Positions 1 through 8,571 of a stretch of DNA of 55,810 bases are shown one piece after another (position 1 is the first letter of the stretch; every line of letters starts with the position of its first letter). A model generated the notes under the pieces. The model worked only from the letters and a program-made list of their open reading frames with translations, did not search any database and was not told where the DNA came from. Origin of the DNA: Pseudolabrys sp. (lineage in GTDB: Bacteria; Pseudomonadota; Alphaproteobacteria; Rhizobiales; Xanthobacteraceae); the NCBI GenBank assembly GCA_030655215.1, contig JAURVZ010000055.1:1-55810 (forward strand), read 5' to 3'. The translations under genes were made by a program, and so were the position numbers.

Positions 1-11
1 AAGAACACAGT

Positions 12-113
12 CGCTGAGGTGCGAGGCCCTCTTGGCCGAGCCTCGAAGGGGCGACGGCCCAGATGGCGCGGCCGTCTCCTTCGAGGCTCGCTGCGCTCGC
101 ACCTCAGGATGAC
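12..113. repeat. Intergenic palindromic repeat, family B, copy 1
   Basis: A long imperfect inverted repeat. Outer arms CTGAGGTGCGAG (14-25) and CTCGCACCTCAG (96-107) are perfect complements. Inner arms CGAGCCTCGAAGG (37-49) and CCTTCGAGGCTCG (78-90) are also perfect, and GACGGCC/GGCCGTC (53-59, 70-76) extends the stem. The same arms recur at 8434-8564. The rest of the leader up to the comEC start shows nothing I can assign. The repeat may act as a terminator for a gene left of the window, which is inference. Confidence 0.85.
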
Positions 114-239
114 GGGTTTGGAGGCTTCGCAAGCCGCGCAAACAGCGACTGCGTTTCCATCGCGTTGAGCCTCCGTTCACAACCGTTCCCCTAGCCACAA
201 CCGCGCCACCCGATACCCTCACCCCCGGTTGTATCCGCG

Positions 240-2525
240 TTGGGGCGTGGCGTGGCGGAGCCGTCGAAAATCAAAGCCAGGACCTGGCCGCTCGACGGCG
301 CGCGCCGCGCCGCCGTCTGGTTGCCGGATGGCCTGACCGAATCCGCCAACCGGCTGCGCGGCATCGTCAGTGAATGGCTGATCGCCGAGGTCGCGCCCGG
401 CCGTTCGCTGCCATGGCTGCCGGTCGCCTTCGGCTGCGGCATTGCGCTGTATTTCACCGCCGAGCGCGAGCCGGCCTGGTGGGCGGCTTGCGCCTTCGCG
501 CTTGTATCAATTGCAATCGCTGTTGCCGCGCGGCGGCGGCCGGTCGGCTTTCCGCTGGCGTTGGGGCTCGCCGCGTTGGCCATCGGCTTCTGCGTCATCA
601 CCTTGCACACATGGCGCATCGCCCATCCGGTGCTGCAAAGCGCGACCTGGACGGCGCAGGTCAAAGGCTTTGTCGAGACGCGCGAGGAGCGCGAGAAGAG
701 CGACCGCATTGTCGTGCGCGTGCATTCATTCGATGCCGCGCGCATCAAGGAGAAGCCGGAGCGCGTCCGCGTCTCGGTGCGCAAGGGCACAGCGCCGGCG
801 GTCGGCGACTATGTTGCCTTCAAGGCGCATCTGTCGCCGCCGCTCGCGCCGTTGCGGCCCGGCGGCTATGACTTCGCCCGCGCCATGTATTTCCAGGAGA
901 TCGGCGCGTCCGGTTATGTGCTCGGCAAGATCCGAACCGAAGCGCCCGAAGCGAAACCGAGCCTGTGGCTGCGCTATGCATCGTTCATCGATGCGATGCG
1001 CGATGGCATGGACAACCGCATTCGCGCGGCGCTGCCCGGCGACCGCGGCGCCATTGCCTCAGCGCTGATCACCGGCAAACGCGACGCCATTTCCGCGCCG
1101 GTCAATGACGCGATGTACATTTCAAGCCTGGCACATGTGCTGTCGATTTCCGGCTATCACATGGCGGTCGTCGCCGGCATCGTGTTCTTTTTTTTCCGCG
1201 CCGTGCTGGCTCTGTCGCCATCTCTCGCGGTACGGCGGCCGATCAAGAAATGGGCCGCTGCTGCCGCGCTGCTCGCGGCCGCGTTTTATCTGCTGCTGTC
1301 GGGTGCCGAAGTGGCGACGCAACGCTCCTTCATCATGGTCGCCATTGTGCTGATCGGCGTGATGATCGACCGCGCCGCGATCACCTTCCGCACGCTGACG
1401 GTTGCTGCGTTCTGCGTACTGCTGCTGGCGCCGCAAGCGGTGGTCCATCCGAGCTTCCAGATGTCGTTCGCCGCGACCTTGGCGCTGGTCGCGATCTATC
1501 AATATGGCATGCCGGGCGGGCCGTTCTGGCGCGCAGACCATGACACCAAACTTGGCGCGCGCGTGGCGCTATGGGGCGGCCGCGAAGCGATCGCGCTGCT
1601 GCTCGCCTCACTGGTCGCCGGCCTCGCCACCATGCCTTACGCGGCCTTTCACTTTCACCGCATCGCGCCGTATGGCCTGATCGCCAATCTGCTGGCCATG
1701 CCGGTTGTGTCGGCCATGGTGATGCCGATGGGTATTCTCGGCGTGCTGGCCATGCCGTTCGGTTTCGATGCCTTCTTCTGGCGGCTGATGGGCGTCGGTC
1801 TCGACTGGATGATCGGCGTCGCGGTGTGGGTGACATCGCTGCCGGGCTCGGTCGGCTACATGCCGGCCTTCGGCATTGGCCCGCTGCTGCTGGTGACATT
1901 GGGGCTGTTGCTGATGTGCCTGTTGCGCACGCCCTTGCGCTGGAGCGGGGCGGTCGTCGCGGTTGTTGCCAGTCTCTGGGCGATCAATGCGCCGCGGCCT
2001 GATGTGCTGGTGGCGGCGGATGGCCAGTCCGCTGCCATACGCGGCGTCGGCGGGCGGCTAAGTGTGTTGGCCAGCGGCCGCGATACGTTTGCGGTCAAGG
2101 AGTGGCTCGCTGCCGATGGCGACGCGCGCAAGCCGGGTGATGCAAGTTTGAAAGCAGGCGTACTCTGCGACGCAATCGGCTGCACGGCGCGCCTCGCCGA
2201 CGGCAAAATTGTCGCCTTTGCATTGTCAGCCGAAGCCTTTGCCGAGGACTGCACACGTGCTGTCGCCGTGATCAGCCCGCAGCAGGTACCGGCGTCGTGC
2301 GCGGCGGCTTTGATCGACCGGCCGGCCTGGCGGGCGCAAGGCGCAACGGCGTTGTTCTGGAATGGCGAGAAGTTTGAGCAACAGGTGGCCCGGCCACCGG
2401 GCATTGATCGGCCATGGGCGAGGGCACAGGCTGGTTCATCGCAGAACGACAGCACGCCGACAATCCGCCGGCCGGTGGTGCCGGATGCGACACCCGCTGC
2501 CGAGTCTCTCGAGGCTGGTGACTAA
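240..2525 (+). CDS. comEC: ComEC/Rec2-family membrane protein
   Basis: Inner-membrane protein of the ComEC/Rec2 family, which in competent bacteria forms the channel for single-stranded DNA entry. The order is two or three N-terminal membrane segments (about residues 65-130), a soluble DUF4131-like region (about 140-230), then a long multi-helix competence domain with the signature ISGYHMAVVAG near residue 303 and helices to about 590. The last 150 residues sit where many homologues carry a metallo-beta-lactamase domain, but no HxHxDH motif is visible, so a nuclease activity there is doubtful. The start is a TTG without a clear ribosome site; a GTG four codons on is the alternative. The gene is convergent with lexA, with a palindromic repeat between them. 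No other competence gene is in the window, so DNA uptake is family knowledge and not shown here. Confidence 0.88.
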   Translation: MGRGVAEPSKIKARTWPLDGARRAAVWLPDGLTESANRLRGIVSEWLIAEVAPGRSLPWLPVAFGCGIALYFTAEREPAWWAACAFALVSIAIAVAARRRPVGFPLALGLAALAIGFCVITLHTWRIAHPVLQSATWTAQVKGFVETREEREKSDRIVVRVHSFDAARIKEKPERVRVSVRKGTAPAVGDYVAFKAHLSPPLAPLRPGGYDFARAMYFQEIGASGYVLGKIRTEAPEAKPSLWLRYASFIDAMRDGMDNRIRAALPGDRGAIASALITGKRDAISAPVNDAMYISSLAHVLSISGYHMAVVAGIVFFFFRAVLALSPSLAVRRPIKKWAAAAALLAAAFYLLLSGAEVATQRSFIMVAIVLIGVMIDRAAITFRTLTVAAFCVLLLAPQAVVHPSFQMSFAATLALVAIYQYGMPGGPFWRADHDTKLGARVALWGGREAIALLLASLVAGLATMPYAAFHFHRIAPYGLIANLLAMPVVSAMVMPMGILGVLAMPFGFDAFFWRLMGVGLDWMIGVAVWVTSLPGSVGYMPAFGIGPLLLVTLGLLLMCLLRTPLRWSGAVVAVVASLWAINAPRPDVLVAADGQSAAIRGVGGRLSVLASGRDTFAVKEWLAADGDARKPGDASLKAGVLCDAIGCTARLADGKIVAFALSAEAFAEDCTRAVAVISPQQVPASCAAALIDRPAWRAQGATALFWNGEKFEQQVARPPGIDRPWARAQAGSSQNDSTPTIRRPVVPDATPAAESLEAGD

Positions 2526-2530
2526 TATAT

Positions 2531-2616
2531 CCGTTCGTCCCCGCGAAAGCGGGGACCCAGTTCTAACTGCTCACTTGCGGCTTAGCCTGGGTTCCCGCTT
2601 TCGCGGGAACGAACGG
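2531..2616. repeat. Intergenic palindromic repeat, family A, copy 1
   Basis: Left arm CCGTTCGTCCCCGCGAAAGC followed by GGGGACCCAG, and right arm CTGGGTTCCCGCTTTCGCG followed by GGAACGAACGG. The arms are near-perfect complements. Each arm is itself a small palindrome (CCCCGCGAAAGCGGGG). Two further copies are at 7799-7881 and 31766-31850. It lies between the convergent comEC and lexA genes, where it could terminate both. Confidence 0.9.
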
Positions 2617-2644
2617 AGCGGGAGGCACGCGCGCGCCCGGAAAC

Positions 2645-3373
2645 TCAGTAACGTCTAAACATCGCCACCAGCTTGCCCTGACTGCGCACGCGGTTGGGCG
2701 GCAGGATGCGCACTTCGTAGGCCGGGTTGGCCGGTTCCAGCGCGATGGAGGCGCCACGGCGGCGGAAGCGCTTCAACGTAGCTTCCTCGTCATCGATCAA
2801 GGCCACGACGATGTCGCCCGTATCAGCCGATTCCATGCGCCGGATCAGCGCAATGTCGCCATCGAGAATACCGGCCTCGATCATCGAATCGCCGCGCACT
2901 TCGAGCGCGAAATGTTCGCCCGCCGACAGCAACTCGGCCGGCATGTTGATGACGTGGCTGCGCTGCTGGATCGCCTCGATCGGCGTACCGGCGGCGATGC
3001 GGCCCATCACCGGCACCGAGATCGGGCGGCGGCTGTCTTCGTCATCATCGTTGTGATTGGTGTTCACGGCGACCCGGCCGCGGCCGAGATCGCCTTCGAT
3101 GACGCTCGGATTGAAGCCGCGCGAGCGGCTGGCGCCGCCGCTAATGCCGTGCGCCACCGAATCTGGCAGCTTGATCACCTCGATGGCGCGGGCCCGGTTG
3201 GCTAGGCGGCGGATGAAGCCGCGTTCCTCGAGCGCCGTGATCAGGCGGTGAATGCCGGACTTCGACCGCAGGTCAAGCGCGTCCTTCATTTCGTCGAAAG
3301 AGGGCGGCACGCCGGCCTCGGTCAGACGCTCATGGATGAAGCGCAGAAGCTCGAACTGCTTGCGGGTCAACAT
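2645..3373 (-). CDS. lexA: LexA repressor (SOS response)
   Basis: Transcriptional repressor of DNA-damage genes, inactivated by RecA-stimulated self-cleavage. With the ATG start the product is 242 residues beginning [10 protein letters not shown]. An N-terminal winged helix-turn-helix (about 1-65) is followed by an unusually long linker with an Asn/Asp-rich stretch (about 104-114). The C-terminal peptidase domain has the Ala128-Gly129 cleavage site in GRIAAGTP, nucleophile Ser163 in GDSMIEAG and Lys201 in EATLKRF. GGGAGA lies seven bases before this ATG; a GTG six codons upstream is less likely. An SOS box sits in its promoter region, so it probably regulates itself. moeA lies upstream on the same strand, but the 133-base gap with its own operator suggests a separate unit. 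Confidence 0.97.
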   Translation of the reverse strand: MLTRKQFELLRFIHERLTEAGVPPSFDEMKDALDLRSKSGIHRLITALEERGFIRRLANRARAIEVIKLPDSVAHGISGGASRSRGFNPSVIEGDLGRGRVAVNTNHNDDDEDSRRPISVPVMGRIAAGTPIEAIQQRSHVINMPAELLSAGEHFALEVRGDSMIEAGILDGDIALIRRMESADTGDIVVALIDDEEATLKRFRRRGASIALEPANPAYEVRILPPNRVRSQGKLVAMFRRY

Positions 3374-3443
3374 CGGTTTCTCTCCCGTCACGGCCGGTTC
3401 GGACCCTGAAAGCGGTCCTCGGCTCGAAACAAATCATGAACGA

Positions 3444-3472
3444 ACACTATCTGTTCGATATGTGTTCCGCAA
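3444..3472 (-). promoter_or_regulatory. lexA promoter with alphaproteobacterial SOS box
   Basis: Read on the minus strand, TTGCGG (3467-3472) and TAGTGT (3444-3449) are separated by 17 bases and could be -35 and -10 elements. The spacer region carries GAAC-N7-GAAC, which is GTTC-N7-GTTC on the plus strand at 3453-3467. This is the known LexA operator form in alphaproteobacteria. A further GAAC at 3442-3445 continues the same spacing in inverted orientation. The box match is exact; the -35/-10 assignment is inference. Confidence 0.8.
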
Positions 3473-3506
3473 CCACTTAATTTGCCGTGAACAATGCGAA
3501 AGACCG

Positions 3507-4721
3507 CTAAAGGGCGAGCTTAAGGATGACGCAGTGTGAACCCGCAGGCGTTGCCGGGGCGTTTGGCGGGCGAATCAACAGGCAGTCGGCTGCGGCCAAG
3601 GGCGCCATCAGGGACGAGTCTTGCACCGGCAGCGGCGTGGCCACCGGGCCGTCGGGGCCGGGCGTGAGCGTCGCGCGGATGTAATCGGCGCGCTCGTCGT
3701 TCTCCGGCATGGCGATGCCGAGACGGACGGTTTCCTCAACCTGCTCGATATCGTTGCGGCCGGACAGAGTGCGGATCAGCGGCGCCAGGAACAGGAAGGC
3801 GCAGACATAGGACGACACCGGGTTACCGGGCACGCCGAGCACATGCATTGAACCCAAGCGTCCATGCATCATCGGCCGGCCGGGGCGCAGCGCGACGCGC
3901 CAGAAGGACAGGTCGAGCCCTTCGGCGGTCAAAGCCTTCTGCACCAGGTCGTGGTCGCCGACCGAGGCACCGCCGCTGGTCAGCAAAATATCGGCGCCGC
4001 TGTCGCGCGCGGTGCGGATGGCGGCAGTGATGTCGTCGAGTTTGTCGCGGGCAATGCCGAGATCGGTGACGGCGCCGCCTTCGCTGCGTGCCAGCGCGAT
4101 CAGGGCAAAGCCGTTCGAATAGATAATCTCGCCGTCGCCGGGCGTGCTGCCGGGCATCAGGAGCTCATCGCCGGTGCCGAGCACAGCGACCTTCGGCTGC
4201 CGGTGCACCTTGAGCGACGGGTAATTCATCGCCGCGGCGAGCATCAGGTCGCGGTCGGTGAGGCGGCGGCCTTTGTGCAGCAGCACATCGCCTTCTGAGA
4301 AGTCGATGCCTTGGGCGCGGACATTGCGCGCCTTGGCGGTGGCTTTCTGGATGATGACCTTGTCGCCATCGCGCGCGGTGTTTTCCTGGATCACCACGGT
4401 GTCTGCGCCGGAAGGCATGACGCCACCGGTGAAGATGCGCGCTGCTTGTCCGTTCTGAACGGTGCCGTCGAACGGATGGCCGGCGGCGACTTCGCCGATT
4501 AGTGTGAGTGCCGCCGGCGCATTGGCGACATCCTCGGCGCGCACGGCATAGCCATCCATCGCCGATAGGGCGGCGGGCGGCTGCGTGCGCAGTGCGGTGA
4601 CGTCTTCGGCGAGCACGCGGCCGAGCGCCTCCTGCAGCGGCACGCTCTCCGCCGGCAGCGGCTGCGTGTCGGCGAGAACCTGCCGCAGTGCTTCGGCAAC
4701 CGGCATCAAGGCCTTGCTCAA
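3507..4721 (-). CDS. moeA: Molybdopterin molybdenumtransferase MoeA
   Basis: Inserts molybdate into adenylylated molybdopterin, the last step of molybdenum cofactor synthesis. About 404 residues, normal for the family. Visible motifs are the N-terminal MPVAEAL region, GYAVRAEDV, the MoaB/Mog-type fold with [10 protein letters not shown] and [13 protein letters not shown], and [11 protein letters not shown] before the C-terminal barrel. I chose the TTG that overlaps the moaC stop (TTGA) because GGAAGG lies seven bases before it. An ATG five codons further in is an alternative. It follows moaC by overlap, so the two cofactor genes are probably translationally coupled. Confidence 0.95.
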   Translation of the reverse strand: MSKALMPVAEALRQVLADTQPLPAESVPLQEALGRVLAEDVTALRTQPPAALSAMDGYAVRAEDVANAPAALTLIGEVAAGHPFDGTVQNGQAARIFTGGVMPSGADTVVIQENTARDGDKVIIQKATAKARNVRAQGIDFSEGDVLLHKGRRLTDRDLMLAAAMNYPSLKVHRQPKVAVLGTGDELLMPGSTPGDGEIIYSNGFALIALARSEGGAVTDLGIARDKLDDITAAIRTARDSGADILLTSGGASVGDHDLVQKALTAEGLDLSFWRVALRPGRPMMHGRLGSMHVLGVPGNPVSSYVCAFLFLAPLIRTLSGRNDIEQVEETVRLGIAMPENDERADYIRATLTPGPDGPVATPLPVQDSSLMAPLAAADCLLIRPPNAPATPAGSHCVILKLAL

Positions 4722-5224
4722 GCGTCTGCCTTCCAGGTGCCGGACTTGCCGCCGCTCTTTTCCAGCACGCGGATGCCCTCGATGCGCATGCCGCGCTCGA
4801 CCGCCTTGACCATGTCGTAGATCGTCAGGCACGCGATCGACGCCGCGACCAGTGCTTCCATCTCGACGCCGGTCTGGCCCGTCACCTTGACCGTCGACTG
4901 CACCAAAAAGCCGGGCAGGGAGTGCTCGGGGAAAATATCGATCTGCACCTTGGTGATCGGCAGCGGATGGCAGAGCGGGATGAGCCCATGCGTGTGCTTG
5001 GCCGCCATGATGCCGGCAAGGCGCGCCGCGCCGAGCACGTCGCCTTTCAGCGCATTGCCCTCGATCACCAGATCGAGCGTCTCCTTGCGCATGATCACCT
5101 TGCCCTCGGCCTTGGCGACGCGCTCGGTCTGACTTTTTGCCGAGACGTCGACCATGTGCGCCTGACCCCGGCTGTCGAGGTGGCTGAGTTTCGGCCTGGT
5201 CTTCACGGCGGCCTTTTTGGCCAT
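4718..5224 (-). CDS. moaC: Cyclic pyranopterin monophosphate synthase MoaC
   Basis: Works with MoaA to convert GTP to cyclic pyranopterin monophosphate, the first step of molybdenum cofactor synthesis. 168 residues. Family blocks are clear: [16 protein letters not shown], the [19 protein letters not shown] region with its conserved histidines, and [21 protein letters not shown]. The ATG has GGAG eight bases upstream; a GTG three codons earlier overlaps the trpC stop but would bury that site. It lies 5 bases after trpC, so this cofactor pair is joined to the tryptophan genes. Confidence 0.96.
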   Translation of the reverse strand: MAKKAAVKTRPKLSHLDSRGQAHMVDVSAKSQTERVAKAEGKVIMRKETLDLVIEGNALKGDVLGAARLAGIMAAKHTHGLIPLCHPLPITKVQIDIFPEHSLPGFLVQSTVKVTGQTGVEMEALVAASIACLTIYDMVKAVERGMRIEGIRVLEKSGGKSGTWKADA

Positions 5225-5229
5225 GGGCT

Positions 5230-6033
5230 TCACTCCGCCGCGTGCCGCGTCAGGATCGCGCGGGTGGCCGCGGTCACGTCCGGCTGCCGCATCAGGCTCT
5301 CGCCGATCAGGAATGTCGAGATGCCGATCCGGCCGAGCCGGGCGAGGTCGGCGGGCGTGTTCATGCCGCTCTCGGCGACGACGATTCGGTCCTTCGGGAC
5401 GAGGGGCGCCAGTCGTTCACTGACCGACAGCGACGTCTCGAAGCTGCGCAGGTCGCGGTTGTTGATGCCGATCATCCGTGACGTCAGGCGTAGCGCCCGC
5501 TCAAGCTCATCTTCTGCATGAACTTCAACAAGAACGTCCATGCCATATGATATCGCTGCAGTTTCCAGATCAAGCGCGGCCGCGTCATCGACCGCCGCCA
5601 TAATGATCAGGATGCAGTCGGCGCCCCAGGCCCGCGCTTCCGCGACCTGGTAGGGCTCGAACATGAAGTCCTTGCGCAGGGCCGGCAGGCTGGTCGCGTC
5701 GCGCGCTGCGCCGAGGAACTCCGGCTTGCCCTGAAACGACGGCCCGTCGGTCAGCACTGACAGGCAGGCCGCGCCGCCGTCCTCGTAGGCTTTGGCCAGC
5801 ATTGGCGGATCGAAGTCGGCGCGGATCAGGCCCTTGGACGGGCTGGCCTTCTTGATCTCGGCAATCAGCGCCTGACCGCCGGCGGCAATCTTGCCCTCAA
5901 TCGCCCGCAGGAAGCCGCGCGGCGCCGGCAATGCCTTGGCCACCGCCTCCAGCTCACCCAGCGAGCGTACGCGCTTGGCGGCGGCGATCTCCTCGCGCTT
6001 ATAGGCTTCGATCTTCTTCAGAATGTCGGCCAT
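5230..6033 (-). CDS. trpC: Indole-3-glycerol phosphate synthase
   Basis: Closes carboxyphenylaminodeoxyribulose phosphate to indole-3-glycerol phosphate in tryptophan synthesis. A single-domain TIM barrel of 267 residues, not fused to TrpF. Motifs include the substrate-binding [12 protein letters not shown] near residue 60, [38 protein letters not shown] and VVAESGMN. The ATG overlaps the trpD stop by one base (TAATG), so translation is probably coupled. Confidence 0.97.
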   Translation of the reverse strand: MADILKKIEAYKREEIAAAKRVRSLGELEAVAKALPAPRGFLRAIEGKIAAGGQALIAEIKKASPSKGLIRADFDPPMLAKAYEDGGAACLSVLTDGPSFQGKPEFLGAARDATSLPALRKDFMFEPYQVAEARAWGADCILIIMAAVDDAAALDLETAAISYGMDVLVEVHAEDELERALRLTSRMIGINNRDLRSFETSLSVSERLAPLVPKDRIVVAESGMNTPADLARLGRIGISTFLIGESLMRQPDVTAATRAILTRHAAE

Positions 6034-7058
6034 TACTCGTCCGCCGTATTGGACACAGCCACCAGCCGCTCGAGCCGGCCTTCCGCCTCGCCACTGTCGA
6101 TCGACTTCGCGGCAAGCGCCGCGCCGTCCTGCAAATCCTTCGCCTTGCCGGCAACAATCAAGGCCGCCGCCGCATTCAGCACGGCAATGTCGCGGAACGC
6201 GCTGGCCTTGCCCTTCAGCACATCAAGCAGCGCCTTGGCATTGTGCTCGGCATCGCCGCCCTTCAGCGCGTCCGCCTTGGCGCGGGGCAGGCCGGCATCT
6301 TCCGGCGACACCTCAAACGTGCGGATCTTGCCGCCCTTCAATTCGGCCACGCTCGTCGTGCCGACCGTGGTGATCTCATCCAGCCCGTCCGAACCATGCA
6401 CCACCCAGATGCTCTCGGCGCCGAGATTGTTCAACACCTGCGCCATCGGCTCGACCCAGTGCTTGGAGAAGGTGCCGATCATCTGCCGCTTCACCGACGC
6501 CGGGTTCGACAACGGCCCGAGCAGATTGAAAATCGTCCGCGTGCCGAGCTCGACCCGCGTCGGCCCGACATTCTTCATCGCCGGATGATGCGCCGGCGCA
6601 AACATGAAACCGATGCCGGCGTCGCGAATGCAGCGGCCGACCTCATGGGCGTTCAAATCGATCTTGATGCCAAGCGCCTGCAGCACATCGGCGGAGCCGG
6701 ATTTCGACGACAGAGCGCGGTTGCCGTGCTTGGCCACCGGCACATCGCAACCGGCGACAATAAACGCCGCGCAGGTCGAGATATTATACGAACCGGACGC
6801 ATCGCCGCCGGTGCCGACCACATCGATCGCGTCAGCGGGCGCTTTCACGCCCAGCATCTTGGCGCGCATCGTCGTCACCGCGCCGGTGATTTCATCGACG
6901 GTTTCGCCACGCACGCGCAGCGCCATCAGCAAGCCGCCCATTTGCGACGGCGTCGCTTCGCCGGACATCATGCGGTCGAAGGCGTTGGCGGCCTCGGCGC
7001 GGGTCAGGCTGGCGCCGGTCGCCACTTTGGCGATGAGGGATTTGAAATCGTCGGCCAC
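6033..7058 (-). CDS. trpD: Anthranilate phosphoribosyltransferase
   Basis: Transfers phosphoribose from PRPP to anthranilate. 341 residues, usual length. The glycosyltransferase family 3 helical domain comes first, then the PRPP site [17 protein letters not shown] near residue 80 and the [17 protein letters not shown] block. The N-terminal part [18 protein letters not shown] is typical. It begins 10 bases after the trpG stop and ends overlapping trpC, so trpG-trpD-trpC read as one unit. The enzyme is stand-alone, not fused to TrpG as in some enterobacteria. Confidence 0.97.
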   Translation of the reverse strand: MADDFKSLIAKVATGASLTRAEAANAFDRMMSGEATPSQMGGLLMALRVRGETVDEITGAVTTMRAKMLGVKAPADAIDVVGTGGDASGSYNISTCAAFIVAGCDVPVAKHGNRALSSKSGSADVLQALGIKIDLNAHEVGRCIRDAGIGFMFAPAHHPAMKNVGPTRVELGTRTIFNLLGPLSNPASVKRQMIGTFSKHWVEPMAQVLNNLGAESIWVVHGSDGLDEITTVGTTSVAELKGGKIRTFEVSPEDAGLPRAKADALKGGDAEHNAKALLDVLKGKASAFRDIAVLNAAAALIVAGKAKDLQDGAALAAKSIDSGEAEGRLERLVAVSNTADE

Positions 7059-7068
7059 AGTTTACTCC

Positions 7069-7713
7069 TCAACCCGCGAGTGCGGATGCGCGCACTTGCG
7101 CGGTTTTTGGCGCGGATGTTTTTCGGCCCTGCGCCACGTTCCACGCCGCAGCCAGTTCAAGAAAATTCTGCAGCATCAAGTGGCCGTGCTCGGAGGCAAT
7201 GCTTTCGGGATGAAACTGCACGCCATGCATCGGCAGGGTCTCATGCGCCATGCCCATGACGAGGCCGTCGGCGGTTTCGGCATTCACTTTCAGCGCGCGC
7301 GGCATCGAGGCGCGCTCGACGATCAGCGAATGATAGCGCGTCGCGTTGAACGGCCCGTTGATACCGCGGAACACGCCGGACGCGTCATGGGTGATCGGCG
7401 ACAGCTTGCCGTGCACCATGTGCGGCGCGCGGATCACCTTGCCGCCGAGCGCCTGGCCCATCGCCTGATGGCCGAGACAGACGCCGAGCATCGGAATTGT
7501 GGGGGAGGCCTTGGCGATCAAATCGAGGCAGATGCCGGCCTCGTTCGGCGTGCAGGGGCCGGGCGACAGCACGATGCCGTCCGGCTCCAGCGCCATCACC
7601 TGATCGACCGAAATCTTGTCATTGCGGTGCACGACCACGTCCGCCCCCAACGCGCCCAGGTAATGGACCAGGTTGAAGGTGAAACTGTCGTAATTGTCGA
7701 TCAGGATGATCAT
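7069..7713 (-). CDS. trpG: Anthranilate synthase component II (glutamine amidotransferase)
   Basis: Supplies ammonia from glutamine to TrpE. 214 residues. The start MIILIDNYDSFTFNLV is typical. GVCLGHQAMGQALGG holds the nucleophile Cys, and VQFHPES holds the catalytic His-Glu pair, followed by EHGHLMLQNFLEL. It is separate from trpE, unlike the trpE(G) fusions of some rhizobia. The class may also serve folate synthesis as PabA, but the trpD/trpC neighbours favour tryptophan. Confidence 0.96.
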   Translation of the reverse strand: MIILIDNYDSFTFNLVHYLGALGADVVVHRNDKISVDQVMALEPDGIVLSPGPCTPNEAGICLDLIAKASPTIPMLGVCLGHQAMGQALGGKVIRAPHMVHGKLSPITHDASGVFRGINGPFNATRYHSLIVERASMPRALKVNAETADGLVMGMAHETLPMHGVQFHPESIASEHGHLMLQNFLELAAAWNVAQGRKTSAPKTAQVRASALAG

Positions 7714-7798
7714 GTTTTTAACCGCCCGCTCAGGGTCTTAAGGCGGGGGCGGAGAGGGGTCAAGGCGGGCTGATTGGCAGGGAAGCCCGCGCCAAACT

Positions 7799-7881
7799 CC
7801 GTTCGTTCCCGCGAAAGCGGGAATCCAGTTCCTTCTTATTGACGTAAAGTGCTGGGTCCCCGCTTTCGCGGGGACGAACGG
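7799..7881. repeat. Intergenic palindromic repeat, family A, copy 2
   Basis: Arms CCGTTCGTTCCCGCGAAAGC and GCTTTCGCGGGGACGAACGG bracket a spacer of about 40 bases. The sequence matches the copies at 2531-2616 and 31766-31850. It fills most of the gap between the cupin gene and trpG, both leftward. Confidence 0.9.
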
Positions 7882-7896
7882 ATATAGGTGCTGGCT

Positions 7897-8397
7897 CTAG
7901 GATTTATGAATCGGATCGATCCACTTCACATCCTCCGGCTGCTCCACTGGCTCGATGTCGAGATTGACCACCACCGCCTCATTGTCCGAGCGCACCAGCA
8001 CGCATTCCAGCACCTCGTCGCGGCTGGCGTTGATTTCCTGATGCGGCACGTAAGGCGGAATGAAAATGAAATCGCCGGGGCCGGCTTCGGCGGTGAATTC
8101 GAGATGCTCGCCCCAGCGCATGCGCGCGCGGCCGCGCACGACATAGATCACGCTCTCCAGCGCACCATGATGATGCGCGCCGGTCTTGGCATTGGGATGG
8201 ATCGCCACCGTACCGGCCCAGAGTTTCTGCGCGCCGGCGCGGGCGAAGTTGATCGCCGCCTTGCGGTCCATGCCCGGCGTCTGCGCCGTGTTCGGATCGA
8301 GCGAATTGCCCGGGATCACCTTGACGCCGTCATGCTTCCACTTGTCGTGGGCGTGATCGTGCGGATGGTCATGGTCGTGTGGATGATCGTGTGACAT
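7897..8397 (-). CDS. Cupin-domain protein with His/Asp-rich N-terminus
   Basis: A 166-residue small-molecule or metal-binding protein. The first 22 residues hold nine histidines in an alternating His-Asp/Pro pattern (MSHDHPHDHDHPHDHAHD), a likely metal-binding tail. One cupin fold follows: motif 1 as GAHHHGALESVIYVVRG with the His cluster and Glu, and motif 2 as GDFIFIPPYVPHQEIN with the distal His. These would bind one divalent metal. No enzyme activity can be named. It lies between trpE and trpG but is separated from both by palindromic repeats (174- and 183-base gaps), so it need not belong to the tryptophan pathway. Cupins of this shape include dioxygenases, isomerases and regulators. Confidence 0.85.
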   Translation of the reverse strand: MSHDHPHDHDHPHDHAHDKWKHDGVKVIPGNSLDPNTAQTPGMDRKAAINFARAGAQKLWAGTVAIHPNAKTGAHHHGALESVIYVVRGRARMRWGEHLEFTAEAGPGDFIFIPPYVPHQEINASRDEVLECVLVRSDNEAVVVNLDIEPVEQPEDVKWIDPIHKS

Positions 8398-8433
8398 CGG
8401 GCGAGTCTATAGCACCTTGCGCCGCACTTAAAC

Positions 8434-8564
8434 CCGTCACCCTGAGGTGCGAGCCATGAGCGCGTTTTACGCGCTATGGCGAGCCTCGAAGGGCGGCGGC
8501 CGTGGTTTCGAGGGCCGTCGTCCTTCGAGGCTCGGCCAAAAGGCCTCGCACCTCAGGATGACGG
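8434..8564. repeat. Intergenic palindromic repeat, family B, copy 2
   Basis: Outer arms CCGTCACCCTGAGGTGCGAG and CTCGCACCTCAGGATGACGG pair over 20 bases with one G-T. Inner arms include AGCCTCGAAGG/CCTTCGAGGCT and GGCGGCC/GGCCGTC. The right part matches the element at 12-113. It lies just downstream of trpE and upstream of the cupin gene. Confidence 0.88.
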
Positions 8565-8571
8565 ATCAGCG

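Noticed and set aside
8434..8571. trp attenuator between the cupin gene and trpE
   Set aside because: The structure lies downstream of trpE on the transcribed strand and matches a dispersed repeat; no Trp-rich leader peptide is seen.
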